Positions 17,610 through 28,581 of a stretch of DNA of 64,000 bases are shown piece by piece. Source of the DNA: Enterobacteriaceae bacterium ESL0689 (lineage in GTDB: Bacteria; Pseudomonadota; Gammaproteobacteria; Enterobacterales; Enterobacteriaceae); assembly GCA_029433525.1 (NCBI GenBank), contig JAQTIF010000001.1:682001-746000 (forward strand), given 5' to 3'. How positions within the stretch are numbered: the first letter of the stretch is position 1; every line of letters begins with the position of its first letter. The notes under the pieces are model-generated. The model saw nothing but the letters and a program-made list of their open reading frames with translations, was not told the origin of the DNA and did not search any database. A program made the position numbers and the translations under genes.

Positions 17610-18524
17610 TTACTCAAAGTAATCCATATCTAGTTTGGGCACTTTAACCAAACGGGAAGAAACACCGACTTCGTTCTCAATCATCAAATGAACCAGACGT
17701 TCGCCATCAACCAAAACCATGCCCTCAACAGAATGGGAAAAATCTCGCGCCTGAGAAGTAAAACCGGAAGTGGTGATAAACACACCACGTTTGGCCTTTT
17801 GTCCCGCCAGTGCACCATAAAACGCCTGGAGTTCTGGACGGCCAACTGTGTTCTGCCAGCGTTTGGCCTGTACGTAAACCTTTTCGAGTCCCAGTTTATC
17901 GAGCGAAATGATACCGTCGATGCCACCATCACCGGTGCCACCCACGCGTTGTAGGTCATCCCGATGTCCGCCATATCCCAGACGATGAAGAACATCTAGG
18001 ACGATAACCTCAAAACGTGCCGGGGAGACTTGCAACAGATTTTCTAACAGCTCATCAGCAACCGCGTCCCGTAGCTCTTTTAACGCCTGATCAAGTCGAT
18101 CATCCGGGCTGCTTTTTGCCAGCTCTTCCTGGTTCAGTACCGCTGGTCTTGGATCAAGATCGACAGCATCTGGCTGCTGTTTTAGCTTCACGTTCATGAA
18201 ATTAAACGCCAGATGGTTCACTTCCTCGTCAGTGAGTGGCTGGGTATGGGCGTGAACCCAATTAACCCCTTCTGGCGTTAAGCACCACTTTCCTCTGGAT
18301 AAGCTTTGCGATAAACCGGCTCGCTTCAGGCGGTCATGTGCCCAACCAGCCCGATTTTTATAAACTAACTGACCGCTGGCAATCACTTCTGCTCGCTGAT
18401 TATCATCAAGATTAAGTGCATCAGCAGCGGCTTCGTGCGCATCGCGAGCCGGTACGCCATCGGGTTTACCAGCCAAGAAGCGGAGTACAGGTTCAATAAA
18501 TTTATCGTAAGTAGGAACGGCCAT
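17610..18524 (-). CDS. mrr: Mrr-type (type IV) restriction endonuclease
   Basis: The 304-residue protein has the E. coli Mrr layout: an N-terminal winged-helix recognition domain (about 1-95, PTYDKFIEPVLRFLAGKPDG) and a C-terminal PD-(D/E)xK nuclease domain (about 160-290). The catalytic segment GTGDGGIDGII...VYVQAKRW supplies the Asp and the QAK, the variant Glu-to-Gln used by the Mrr family. Mrr cuts DNA carrying foreign methylation. It appears intact. It is the last gene of a restriction island beginning at selC. The protein ends MDYFE, and 166 bp separate it from the hsdR-like gene. Confidence 0.93.
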   Translation of the reverse strand: MAVPTYDKFIEPVLRFLAGKPDGVPARDAHEAAADALNLDDNQRAEVIASGQLVYKNRAGWAHDRLKRAGLSQSLSRGKWCLTPEGVNWVHAHTQPLTDEEVNHLAFNFMNVKLKQQPDAVDLDPRPAVLNQEELAKSSPDDRLDQALKELRDAVADELLENLLQVSPARFEVIVLDVLHRLGYGGHRDDLQRVGGTGDGGIDGIISLDKLGLEKVYVQAKRWQNTVGRPELQAFYGALAGQKAKRGVFITTSGFTSQARDFSHSVEGMVLVDGERLVHLMIENEVGVSSRLVKVPKLDMDYFE

Positions 18525-18691
18525 AGAAACATCCCTGATAAAGGTTTTTGGTGAATCGATTGTTTAAACCAGCCATCTATAAATTAGTTGCTTGCTAAGC
18601 ACTCTGGCATACTTCCATCACGCGATGGGAAGTGAGTATGTACACCATTGTTATCCATTTTACCGACTAGAGGAAAATATCACTCCCCACA

Positions 18692-20875
18692 TCACAAATC
18701 AGAAAATATCATCCCCGCCATCCCATCTAATCGCTTCTTGGTCTTCTCCCAGTCCGGCATAACCTGTCCCATGAGCCGGTAGAAGCGTTCACTATGGTTA
18801 TGCTCGGCCAGATGGCAGAGCTCATGCAGGATAACGTAGTCGATGCACTCACGGGGAGCCTTTAGCTTCAGCGAATCATCTTTATCAAAACGATCGATGA
18901 CATTGCGCGTGTAAACCTGTTCATCCTGAGAGCCGACGTTATCTTGCCACCATTTGGTCACATCAGGGATACCAGATTCATCCACCTCGGTATTCCCTTC
19001 ACGCGTGTCAGGCGAACTAATGACCACTGCAGACTCAAACAGCCCGGCTTCATCAAGATACTTTTTGTATTTGATTGCTGCTGCTTTACTGTCACAGGCG
19101 AGTTGCCCCTTCAAGCCATCGTCGATGTTTTTGACAAAATGGTTGGCGATATCCAGTGCAATAAGGTGGATGCGATCGTCAGCGTTATAGACCTGCCCTT
19201 TATTAGCAAACTTACGCTTCAAGTCGGCTTTTTGTTTATCCGTTAACCCCTCGGTGATACGGTCAAACCAGCTATCTATAGCTCGTTCATTAACGTTCAG
19301 CTCGGGCGGGCGCTCTTCGTAGAGAAGCGGGGTAACGGTCTTGTCCTCCACCGCACGCTGCATGGTGTAAGCATGAACGATGGGACCAAATTTATTCGTG
19401 GTCTTATCCTCTTTCAGCAACGGCGTACCGGTAAAAGCAACAAAGGCCGCGTTGGGTAGAGCCAGCTTCATACGTTGATGACTCTCGCCGCCGTGACTGC
19501 GGTGGCCTTCATCAATTAGCACAATGATATCGGGACTGGTATTCACGCACTCGGGCAGGCGGGTGGCCGTGTTAAATTTCTGAATCAACGAGAAGAGAAT
19601 GCGCTCCGTACCCTTGCCTATTTGTTCGGCCAGACGCTTGCCAGAGGTGGCGATGGCATCGGTTTTATCCCTTTTACCGGCCAGTTCCCCGGTTGAAATA
19701 AAGGTGCGACTGAGCTGGTTTTCCAAATCGACGCGATCGGTCACCACGACGATGCGGCACTGCTTGAGAGTTTCACTCAGAATCAGCGCTTTGCTCAGGA
19801 AAACCATCGTCAGTGACTTACCTGAACCCGTGGTATGCCAGATAACCCCACCGTTGCGGCTGCCATCAGGGTTCTTCGTTTCGATACGCTGTAGCAGCCG
19901 TTTGATACTGAATACCTGCTGATATCGGGCAATGACCTTACCGGCTTTCTTATCAAACAGCGTGAAGAAACGAACCATATCCAGTAGACGTTCAGGTAAA
20001 AGCAGACTGATAAGCAGCTGGTCCTGGCCCGTTACAGCCAAATCGCCCGTTGTCGTCAGATTTTGATACCATTCCAGGCAGGCAACCGAACGGTGGCTGA
20101 AGATTGACTCCATCTGCTGTGCTGTGAGCTTGCGGTTTTTGATGGCAAACATCTCCAGATCAGAGATATCTTCTTCCCGCCATGTAGCCCAAAATTTGGT
20201 CGATGTTCCGCAAGTCCCGTAACGTCCATCATGGCCGTTTATCGACAATAAGATCTGGCTGTAGGCAAACAGTCGCGGAATTTCATCATGACGCTGGTTT
20301 CGCAGACTTTGAGAGATCCCCTCGTCAATAGTCGGCCCTTTTTTAGCATTGCCGTCCGGGCGCTTAGCCTCGATAACGACCAGCGGAATACCATTCACAA
20401 AGCAGATAATATCGGGCCTGCGTGCCTCAATGCCGTTAGCGCGTGTCACGCTGAACTCTTCGGTGAAAACAAAGCTGTTGTTCTGCGGGTTGTTCCAGTC
20501 GATCAACGATATAGTCGGGTTCGCCCGTTTGCCATCAATAAACTCCGTCACTGAGATGCCGTACAACAGGTGGTTGTACAAGTGCTCATTGGCGGTAATC
20601 AACCCTTGGTTTAATGCCGGGTTGTTAACTTCGGCAACCAAGCCATCAATCGCTTTTTCAGAAATGGCATGCTCTTTACCGGCAAAGATAAACGTCCTCT
20701 TAGCTAACTGTTCACGCAAAATCTGGTTCAAGACCACCTGATCGGCCTTGCCTGCTCGCGCGGACAAGGCTTGCTGAGGTGAAATATAGGTCCAGCCTAA
20801 ATTACTCAAGAGAGCCAGCGCCGGGAGCTTGGCGCTATACTCTTCCTGGAATTTTGGCGCGATTTGCATGCTCAT
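18692..20875 (-). CDS. truncated HsdR fused in frame to the tail of a YgjP-like zinc metallopeptidase
   Basis: Residues 1-671 are the type I restriction subunit R: a nuclease core (PD at 154-155, EAK at 169-171), Walker A TTGSGKS (348-354) and DEGH (455-458). An HsdR normally continues to about 1000 residues with helicase motifs V-VI and the C-terminal assembly domain. Here, right after DRFDKDDSLKL, the sequence turns into a DUF45/YgjP-type metallopeptidase tail: KAPRECIDYVILHELCHLAE, then NHSERFY, with the HExxH zinc site at 684-688. The junction is near base 18863. Metallopeptidase genes of this family commonly follow hsdR, so an in-frame deletion joining the two genes is the simplest origin. 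Lacking motif VI, the protein should not translocate DNA. Its start overlaps the end of rhuM by four bases. Confidence 0.88.
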   Translation of the reverse strand: MSMQIAPKFQEEYSAKLPALALLSNLGWTYISPQQALSARAGKADQVVLNQILREQLAKRTFIFAGKEHAISEKAIDGLVAEVNNPALNQGLITANEHLYNHLLYGISVTEFIDGKRANPTISLIDWNNPQNNSFVFTEEFSVTRANGIEARRPDIICFVNGIPLVVIEAKRPDGNAKKGPTIDEGISQSLRNQRHDEIPRLFAYSQILLSINGHDGRYGTCGTSTKFWATWREEDISDLEMFAIKNRKLTAQQMESIFSHRSVACLEWYQNLTTTGDLAVTGQDQLLISLLLPERLLDMVRFFTLFDKKAGKVIARYQQVFSIKRLLQRIETKNPDGSRNGGVIWHTTGSGKSLTMVFLSKALILSETLKQCRIVVVTDRVDLENQLSRTFISTGELAGKRDKTDAIATSGKRLAEQIGKGTERILFSLIQKFNTATRLPECVNTSPDIIVLIDEGHRSHGGESHQRMKLALPNAAFVAFTGTPLLKEDKTTNKFGPIVHAYTMQRAVEDKTVTPLLYEERPPELNVNERAIDSWFDRITEGLTDKQKADLKRKFANKGQVYNADDRIHLIALDIANHFVKNIDDGLKGQLACDSKAAAIKYKKYLDEAGLFESAVVISSPDTREGNTEVDESGIPDVTKWWQDNVGSQDEQVYTRNVIDRFDKDDSLKLKAPRECIDYVILHELCHLAEHNHSERFYRLMGQVMPDWEKTKKRLDGMAGMIFSDL

Positions 20876-21918
20876 GATGTTCCCTTATCTTTATCGGCTT
20901 TCCAGTGCAGTAGCTCGGTAATATCCTTTTCACCCTCTGCCTCTTTTAACAAACGCCGCTGCTCTGCAAATCGTGCATATTCGCCCTGAGCTTTTTCATC
21001 TGCCATTTTCTTACTGACAGTGCCCGCGCCCTGGAGCACATGACGGTCGTTGAACTGCAAGAACTGATCCAGCTTCTCCTGCCAGTCCTGCAAAAAGACC
21101 TGCTGGCGGCGCAGTGCCTGATCTTCGGCATAGTCCAGCCACATATTCACTACACGGTTCAACTCACTGACCTCTTTCTGGGTCAGGTAGTTTTTAGCGA
21201 CTGTGACATCGCCTTTTCGCACGTCATTGCCTTTATAGCTGGTGAGCCCCATATGAGGTTGGCTGGCATCTGCCCGCTGGTGGATTAGCTCAGCGGCTGT
21301 ACGCCCGGTGCAGGCAAAGTGCAGCTTATTCTGGATGGTTTGAAAGAAAAGAGTCGTCTCTTTAAGAGACGGCTGGTAGTCAGCGGCCAGCGCGAAAATC
21401 TCCCGCACACGCAGATAGACGCGCCGTTCGCTGGCACGAATATCGCGGATGCGTTCCAGCATCTCGTCAAAGTAGTCGGGAACCACAGAAGAGCCGACGG
21501 GCGGATTCTTCAGCCGCTCATCATCCATCACAAACCCTTTAATCAGATATTCCTGCAAGGTTTGCGTGGCCCACTGGCGGAACTGAGTCCCCCGAACTGA
21601 ACGAACACGATAGCCAACGGCCAGTATAGCTTCGAGGCTGTAGTGCTCTATCTCTCTGGAAACCTGACGCTTTCCTTCCTGGCGAACTATCCGGAATTTC
21701 CGGATAGTTGAATTTTGACCAAGTTCGCCTTCTGAAAAGATGTTGATCAGGTGCTCGTTGATGGTGCGCACATCTTTATCGTATAGCTCAGCCATCGATG
21801 CCTGAGTGAGCCAAAGCGTATCTGACTGAAATCGGCATTCAACACGTGCGCGACCATCCTCGCTTTGGAACAGCAGGAATTCACCTGCTGGAGGTTGAGG
21901 TAAGTGTTTATCAGTCAT
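20872..21918 (-). CDS. rhuM: RhuM family protein
   Basis: The 348-residue protein matches RhuM, first described in Salmonella pathogenicity island 3, which also sits at selC. Landmarks are LWLTQASMAELYDKDVRTIN near residue 33, RQEGKRQVSREIEHYSLEAI and the C-terminal half ending in a charged helix. Its biochemical role is unknown. RhuM-like genes are frequently placed inside type I restriction operons, as here between hsdS and hsdR. ATGA-type overlaps join it to both neighbours (21915-21918 and 20872-20875), so the operon is translationally coupled. Confidence 0.88.
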   Translation of the reverse strand: MTDKHLPQPPAGEFLLFQSEDGRARVECRFQSDTLWLTQASMAELYDKDVRTINEHLINIFSEGELGQNSTIRKFRIVRQEGKRQVSREIEHYSLEAILAVGYRVRSVRGTQFRQWATQTLQEYLIKGFVMDDERLKNPPVGSSVVPDYFDEMLERIRDIRASERRVYLRVREIFALAADYQPSLKETTLFFQTIQNKLHFACTGRTAAELIHQRADASQPHMGLTSYKGNDVRKGDVTVAKNYLTQKEVSELNRVVNMWLDYAEDQALRRQQVFLQDWQEKLDQFLQFNDRHVLQGAGTVSKKMADEKAQGEYARFAEQRRLLKEAEGEKDITELLHWKADKDKGTS

Positions 21919-22222
21919 GCGGCCTCCACCTTTACCCGGCGTTTACCGGTGAGCAGTTGCTGCATCAGGGCTTTTTTTTCTTGTTTTAGGAGGGCTATTT
22001 TACACTGAAGTGATTTGATAGTTTGAGAGGAAATATGCAAGGCATCTGCAATAGCCTCCTGCTCTTCAAAGCTTGGAACAGGAACTTTTAACATCATAAA
22101 TTCGCTTGGTTTTATATTCAACAAACCATTATTTCTAACGCCTGTATTTACAATCGAACCTAATTGCCGCTTCAAATAGTCCGCCTCAAAAAGATATTTA
22201 AAGTATCGATGACTACGGTAAG
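21915..22222 (-). pseudogene. hsdS, C-terminal fragment cut by an insertion sequence
   Basis: About 100 codons of the type I specificity subunit remain. The open frame runs from the insertion-sequence boundary (RSHRYFKYLFEADYLKRQL) through VNTGVRNNGLLNIKPSEF, the end of the second target-recognition domain, and the conserved coiled-coil segment EEQEAIADAL. The N-terminal domain and the methylase gene hsdM are gone. Translation from an internal Met-like start at 22175 would give 86 residues, too little to recognise DNA. Confidence 0.88.
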
Positions 22223-22251
22223 TGTCAAGACAGTTGTCACCCCTGTTTAAT

Positions 22252-23280
22252 TTAAACTGCCTGTTTTTCCCGTTCCGGATTTAATGTTACCGGGCCCTCC
22301 GGCTGCCAGTTTCTTGTCTTCCCTGACCCGCGCTCCGGATGCGCTTTCTGTGCCTGACGATACAGTTCATCACGCTGTTTCAGCAGGGCCCTGTCTTCAC
22401 CACGATGCCGTTCTGCTGGCGTGACATAGCGTATTCCACTGTGACGGTACTCTTCGTTATACCACCGGGTAAATTTCTCCACCCAGGTGCGGGCATCCTC
22501 CAGCGTCCTGAACCCCGATGATGGCCACTGCGGCACATACTTCAGCGTCCGGAACAGCGATTCCACATACGCATTATCATTACTCACCCGTGGCCGGCTG
22601 TGGGATGGTGTGATATTCAGCTCATGCAGTTTCACCTGCAGCGTCTGCGATTTCATCGCCGGACCGTTATCGGCGTGCAGGACCAGTGGCTGTCGCCAGC
22701 AGCCTTCCCGCATCACACTGCGCTGCATCAGGGCGGCTGCCTGTTCACCGCTTTCTGTCTCATGCACTTCGTAACCCGTGATTTTCCGGCTGTACAGGTC
22801 GGTTATCAGATACAGATAATACCAGCGGCCACTCACCACAGAGGGCAGCCAGGTGATGTTCCATGTCTACACCTGGCAGGGCCCTGTCGCCGTAAAGGTC
22901 GTCGGGGCGGCCACCTTCTGCCGCCGGGCCTGACGTCCCCGCCGGTGAACCTCGCCGGAACGACGCAGTATGCGGTAAAAGGTCGATTCACTCGCCAGAT
23001 AAATGCCTTTGTCTGCCAGACGCGGCACGATTTGCGACGGCGGCAGACTGGCATATTCAGGCTGATGACAGGCCTCCCGTATCTGCTGCTCTTCCTCAGC
23101 GCTCAGGCGGTTAACCGGCACCGGCCTGACGGCCATCTTCCGGACTTTTTTGCCATCTTCTCCATGTCCGCAGACTCAGACTGACCTCCCGGCAGGCAAC
23201 CCTGCGCCGGGCTCCGGCCGCGACAGTCTCATTAATCCACCGGATGAGCTGCTGGCGCTCATCCGCAGGCGTCAGTCGTC
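22252..23280 (-). pseudogene. IS3-family orfB transposase, broken
   Basis: The frame begins in the -1 register at the orfA stop (LTPADERQQLIRWINET) and is interrupted twice. After KSPEDGR the frame shifts near 23130; from memory of intact relatives, about 11 bp between two GCCGT copies are missing. At 22867-22869 a TAG replaces the Trp of a GPCQVWTW-type segment. The rest is well kept: LITDLYSRKITGYEV, LHADNGPAMKSQ and the C-terminal ESLFRTLKYVPQWPSSGF, so the DDE residues are visible but cannot be in one protein. Confidence 0.85.
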
Positions 23281-23754
23281 CCCGTCCGTTTCCCCGTAGT
23301 AATCCCTGAGCTTTTTTCGCAGTACCAGTATCGCTGCCGCCTCCGCCAGAGCTTTCTCCTTACGCACCAGCTCTCTCTTCAGTTGTTTAATCTCTTTCTG
23401 GCTCTGCTTCAGGGCCGCTTTATCTTCCGGCGCAGACGCCTGTAAAAAAGCCTGCTTCCACTGAATAATCTGTTCCGGATAAAGGCCATTTTTACGGCAG
23501 TATTCTGCCACTTCAGCCTCACTGAGTGTGGCGGTTTCGACTATCACGGCGAAGCGTGCTTCTGCTGACCACTGGTCGGTTGTTTTCTCTGCGCCGGGCA
23601 CGGGCTTCCCCTCTGATTTGGCCTGATTACGCCAGTTACAGAGGGTAGCTTCGGATATTCCTTCCATTTGTGCAACAGTGGAAACCGTCATGTTGTAAGG
23701 AGGCAATAATTTAGCCAGTATCGCTGCTTTACGTTCAGGGGAAATACGTTTCAT
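23272..23754 (-). CDS. IS3-family orfA
   Basis: The 160-residue protein is intact. It has a helix-turn-helix DNA-binding part at residues 20-45 (VSTVAQMEGISEATLCNWRN), a second one at 75-100 (LSEAEVAEYCRKNGLYPEQI), and a leucine-rich coiled coil near the end (QKEIKQLKRELVRKEKALAE) that in IS3 elements drives multimer formation. With orfB broken it can at most act as a repressor of related elements. Confidence 0.88.
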   Translation of the reverse strand: MKRISPERKAAILAKLLPPYNMTVSTVAQMEGISEATLCNWRNQAKSEGKPVPGAEKTTDQWSAEARFAVIVETATLSEAEVAEYCRKNGLYPEQIIQWKQAFLQASAPEDKAALKQSQKEIKQLKRELVRKEKALAEAAAILVLRKKLRDYYGETDGDD

Positions 23755-23988
23755 TTGTCACTCCATGCCCTCAGACTGATTTTTCAGAGGGGGTGACAAC
23801 TATCCTGACACTGAGGGTCAGGGCTCATGAAGCCGGATATATGTTTGTGACTACATTGTCAGAAAAGATCTACCGGTGCTTGCATCGGGGTGGTGTCCAT
23901 ATAAGCCATTCAGGAAGAACATAATCAGCAGTAATTGCAGGTATTACAAGGGATTTACTTGAGACAGTGGCGTTCAGAAAAGGCGAAC

Positions 23989-24083
23989 TGGCGGAAGATC
24001 ACAGGAGTCGAACCTGCCCGGAGCCGCTGGCGGCCCCAACTGGATTTGAAGTCCAGCCACCTCACCGGAGATGACGATCTTCC
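23989..24083 (-). tRNA. selC: tRNA-Sec (anticodon UCA)
   Basis: The 95-nt gene has the long acceptor stem (GGAAGATCG/TGATCTTCC), the extra-long variable arm (GGGGCCGCCAGCGGCTCCGG), anticodon loop CTTCAAA and encoded CCA. It agrees with E. coli selC apart from a few compensated or loop changes. Its 3' end faces the restriction island, the usual side for integration at this hotspot. Confidence 0.98.
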
Positions 24084-24298
24084 GCACCTCGATTGCTACA
24101 TGGAGGCCGATACATTATATATATTTTCAAACAGTTGCTATACAACAGAATACACTTTCTTAGTGTAAAAATTTCGTTTACAAAATATGAAATAATAGAT
24201 AACAAGCATAAATCAAGCTGGTAAAATTGTCTTTGATTATTAAATAAATGAGAAAATAATTATATTATCAAGTAAGTTAATAATCAGATAATCATGCT

Positions 24299-24432
24299 AA
24301 AATCCTGGCCCATCAAACTATTTTAGTTGCCATTTTGGCCTTGGGCAGTGCCCGAAATCCTCATGTACTTCCTGTACGTGGCGGCCCGTGTCCAGATTGG
24401 TTTTGTCAATAACGCCTGGTGGGCCAGGCGCT
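24299..24432 (-). repeat. dispersed 146-bp repeat, nearly full copy
   Basis: In reverse orientation it reads TCCTGGCCCATCA at one end, then TTGCCATTTTGGCC, GTGCCCGAAATCCTCATGTA and the far end TAACGCCTGGTGGGCCAGGC. About 12 bp in the middle are lost relative to the full copies. It lies between selC and xanP; the DNA before it (24100-24295) is AT-rich with no gene. Confidence 0.8.
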
Positions 24433-24462
24433 AATATTCCCGCTCAGCCAGTGGCAGAACCA

Positions 24463-25815
24463 TTAATTTTTCTCTGCCGGGAGAAATAAATTGAGCCCAA
24501 TCGCAGTGAGGCCTCCCGCCGCGATACCAGAAGAAAGTAGATTTTTTAACCACTCGGGCATAAACTGCAGGATCTGTGGCTGTTGAGAAATACCGAGTCC
24601 CACCGCCAGTGACAGCGCGATTATCAGGATCGCCCGTCGGTTGAGCGTTTCCCGCGAGATGATGCGTACCCCGGAAGCGGCGATAGTACCGAACATCACC
24701 AGGGTGGCACCTCACAGCACCGGTTCCGGTATATGCTGAACAAAACCACTTACCGCCGTAAATAGACCGAGGATGATCAGCATCAGCGATACCACGAAAC
24801 CAATATGTCGGCTGGCGACACCGGTGATCTGAATAACCCCGTTATTCTGACCAAAACAGGAGTTAGGAAAGGTGTTAAAAATAGCGGAAACGAATGAATT
24901 TAAACCATTAGCCAGCACCCCGCCTTTCAGCCGTTTCATATATAACGGCCCGGAAACCGGTTGTTCAGAAACATCCGATGTCGCTGTAATATCACCAATA
25001 GTTTCCAGCGAAGTAATCATAAATACCAGCATCAGTGGTAAGAGCAAATTCCAGTCGATACTCAATCCATAATAGAGGGGAGTCGGTATCATGATCAGCG
25101 GGTTTTCCGTCGGGGTGTTATCCACGGGCAACATACCGAGTAACCATGCGGCCAAATAACCCGCCGCCATCGCGATCATCAAAGAAGCAATACGTAGCCA
25201 CGGATTGCGCTGGCGATTAAGAATGATGATCAATACCAGCACGATAGCGGCCAGTAACAGATTTTTCGGTGCACCAAAGGTATGGTCAGCGATAGCCGCA
25301 TAACCGCCACCGATAGATGTCAGCCCGACCTGAATCAGTGACAGACCAATAATCATCACCACCACACCCGGGATCAGCGGAGTAATAATACGACGTGCCA
25401 GCGGTAATAATCGGGAGATAATCATTTCGGTACAACTGGCCAGCATCAGTGTGCCAAACAACGCGGACATCATTGTTGTCACATCGGCCCCTGCTGTTTT
25501 CAACGCCAGACCACCCATAATAAGCGGAGCGACAAAATTAAAGCTGGTGTCCTGGATAGAGAGTAAACCGGAACCAATAGGCCCCCAGGTTGTAATCTGA
25601 ATAAGGGAAGCGACGCCGGAAGCGAACAGCAACATGCTAATAATATGTTGTGTATCCTGCGCCGGAAGCCCGAGCGCCTGACAGATTAACAGCGCCGGGG
25701 TAATCACGGCGACAAACATGGCTAACAGGTGCTGAAAAGCGGCGAACAGGGTTTGTGCTAATGGGGGACGATCTTCAAGATGATAGATCAATTCGCTGGT
25801 GGTGTTTTGTTTCAC
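24463..25815 (-). pseudogene. xanP: xanthine permease, nonsense mutant
   Basis: The 450-codon frame matches E. coli XanP (NCS2 family xanthine:proton symporter) from [20 protein letters not shown] to the end, but a TGA at 24712-24714 stops it at codon 368, where relatives have Gly (PEPVL-GG-ATLVMF). The sequence continues in the same frame for 82 codons to a normal end. Other conserved positions differ as well: the SIQGTSFNF motif reads SIQDTSFNF and a VSGVVV segment has Pro for Ser, which suggests real loss rather than one base-calling error. The missing part is the last two membrane segments. Confidence 0.87.
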
Positions 25816-26010
25816 GGTTTCACGGATGGCATATCAACGGCTGCCGAAGGATTAATGGACATCACTCATCATCTCAGGGTGGCAAAGCCGGGATTTTATC
25901 GGACTGGTTATTAAAAGCAAACGTTTGTCATCATTGATTTAAAAAATAAGTTCGGTGAGGGTGCCGCTCACCGCGGATAGCCTGTGTAAAAGGTAACTGA
26001 CGGGCATTTA

Positions 26011-26038
26011 TTCCCGGTAAATAGATTGTTACCGGGAA
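26011..26038 (-). terminator. hairpin after glpK
   Basis: A 10-bp perfect stem (TTCCCGGTAA/TTACCGGGAA) lies just past the glpK stop, followed on the reverse strand by TAAAT. Probably the 3' end of the glpFK transcript. Confidence 0.6.
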
Positions 26039-26049
26039 GGGAAGTGTCA

Positions 26050-27570
<1,521 letters not shown>

Positions 27571-27592
27571 CTATCAGAACAAAAAAATCAAC

Positions 27593-27628
27593 TTAGCGCC
27601 TGGTTCTGCAGGCGTTACTGGCACAGCC
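27593..27628 (+). repeat. dispersed 146-bp repeat, end fragment
   Basis: TTAGCGCCTGGTTCTGCAGG and GGCACAGCC match the left end of the repeat. It sits in the glpF-glpK spacer, inside a transcribed region. Confidence 0.6.
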
Positions 27629-27729
27629 TTTTCTCGTCAGGCGATACAAGCCTGGAAAAATTAACCTGAAAAGCCCTGTTTCTACTGGCGGTAAAACAGT
27701 TATCGCGCATCAGACAGGGCATGATCTCT

Positions 27730-28581
27730 TTACAGCGAAGCATTCTGTTGCTGTGTCACCAGTGTATTTTTCTCTTTATCGACATCGGCGACTACGTTAC
27801 AAGGTAAGTGGCGACTGATCAGATGACGATAACTAAGTGCGCCAATAGCGGCACCCACTACGGGCGCACAGAGAGGAACGAGGAAATAGGGAATATCTTT
27901 ACCGCCAGTAAATGCAATATTGCCCCAGCCCGCCAGCCAGGCGAAAGCTTTGGGCCCGATATCACGCGCTGGATTCATGGCGAAGCCAGTCAGTGGCCCC
28001 ATAGAGGCACCGATAGTCGCAATCAACAAACCGATAAGCAGCGGTGCCAGAGGGCCACGCGGAATACCATTACCGTCATCGGTCAGCGCCATAATCATGC
28101 CCATCAGAATAGCGGTAATCACCATTTCCACCATAAAAGCCTGGCTAAAACTGAGATGTGGATTGGGATAGGTGGAGAACACCGCCGCCAAATCGAGGCT
28201 GTCTATACTGCCTCGCACCATATCGTGGCTCTGTTCAAAGGCGAGGAAAAGATTGCTGTACAGGGCGTAAACTAATGCCGCCGCGCAAAAGGCACCGGCA
28301 AATTGTGCGATGATAAAAGGCAGGACTTTGCGCTTGTCAAAGCTGGCGAACAGCCACAGCGCAATAGTGACCGCAGGATTAAGATGTGCACCCGATACAC
28401 CAGAGGTCAGATAAATAGCCAGAGCAACACCTAACCCCCAGATAATACTAATTTCCCACTGGCCGAAACTGGCCTCCGCCACATTCAGTGCAGCAACGCA
28501 TCCGACACCGAAAAAGATCAATAATCCCGTACCGAAGAACTCTGCAATGCACTGGCCTTTCAATGTTGATGTCTGGCTCAT
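27730..28581 (-). CDS. glpF: glycerol uptake facilitator (aquaglyceroporin)
   Basis: The 283-residue inner-membrane channel passes glycerol by facilitated diffusion. Both NPA half-helix motifs are intact (SGAHLNPAVT about residue 68 and GFAMNPARD about 203), and the selectivity-filter Arg follows the second one. It has the two-fold aquaporin repeat and the usual length. It is the first gene of glpFK. Flux is driven by GlpK. A long promoter region (28582 onward) precedes it. Confidence 0.97.
   Translation of the reverse strand: MSQTSTLKGQCIAEFFGTGLLIFFGVGCVAALNVAEASFGQWEISIIWGLGVALAIYLTSGVSGAHLNPAVTIALWLFASFDKRKVLPFIIAQFAGAFCAAALVYALYSNLFLAFEQSHDMVRGSIDSLDLAAVFSTYPNPHLSFSQAFMVEMVITAILMGMIMALTDDGNGIPRGPLAPLLIGLLIATIGASMGPLTGFAMNPARDIGPKAFAWLAGWGNIAFTGGKDIPYFLVPLCAPVVGAAIGALSYRHLISRHLPCNVVADVDKEKNTLVTQQQNASL

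Larger units (their letters stand above)
22221..23812 (-). mobile_element. IS3-family insertion sequence, defective
   Basis: The ends are imperfect inverted repeats: AGTGTCAAGACAGTTGTCAC on the left pairs with AGTGTCAGGATAGTTGTCAC read inward from the right. Two frames in IS3-type order (orfA, orfB in the -1 frame) fill it. OrfB carries two lesions. No 3-bp target duplication is seen (flanks differ), so DNA next to the element was lost after insertion. It truncates hsdS on its left. Confidence 0.88.

Noticed and set aside
24712-24714. The in-frame TGA in xanP as a selenocysteine codon, given selC 630 bp away
   Set aside because: XanP relatives have Gly there, not Cys or Sec, the protein is no redox enzyme, and no bacterial SECIS-type hairpin is apparent right after the TGA. 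Other conserved positions are also damaged.
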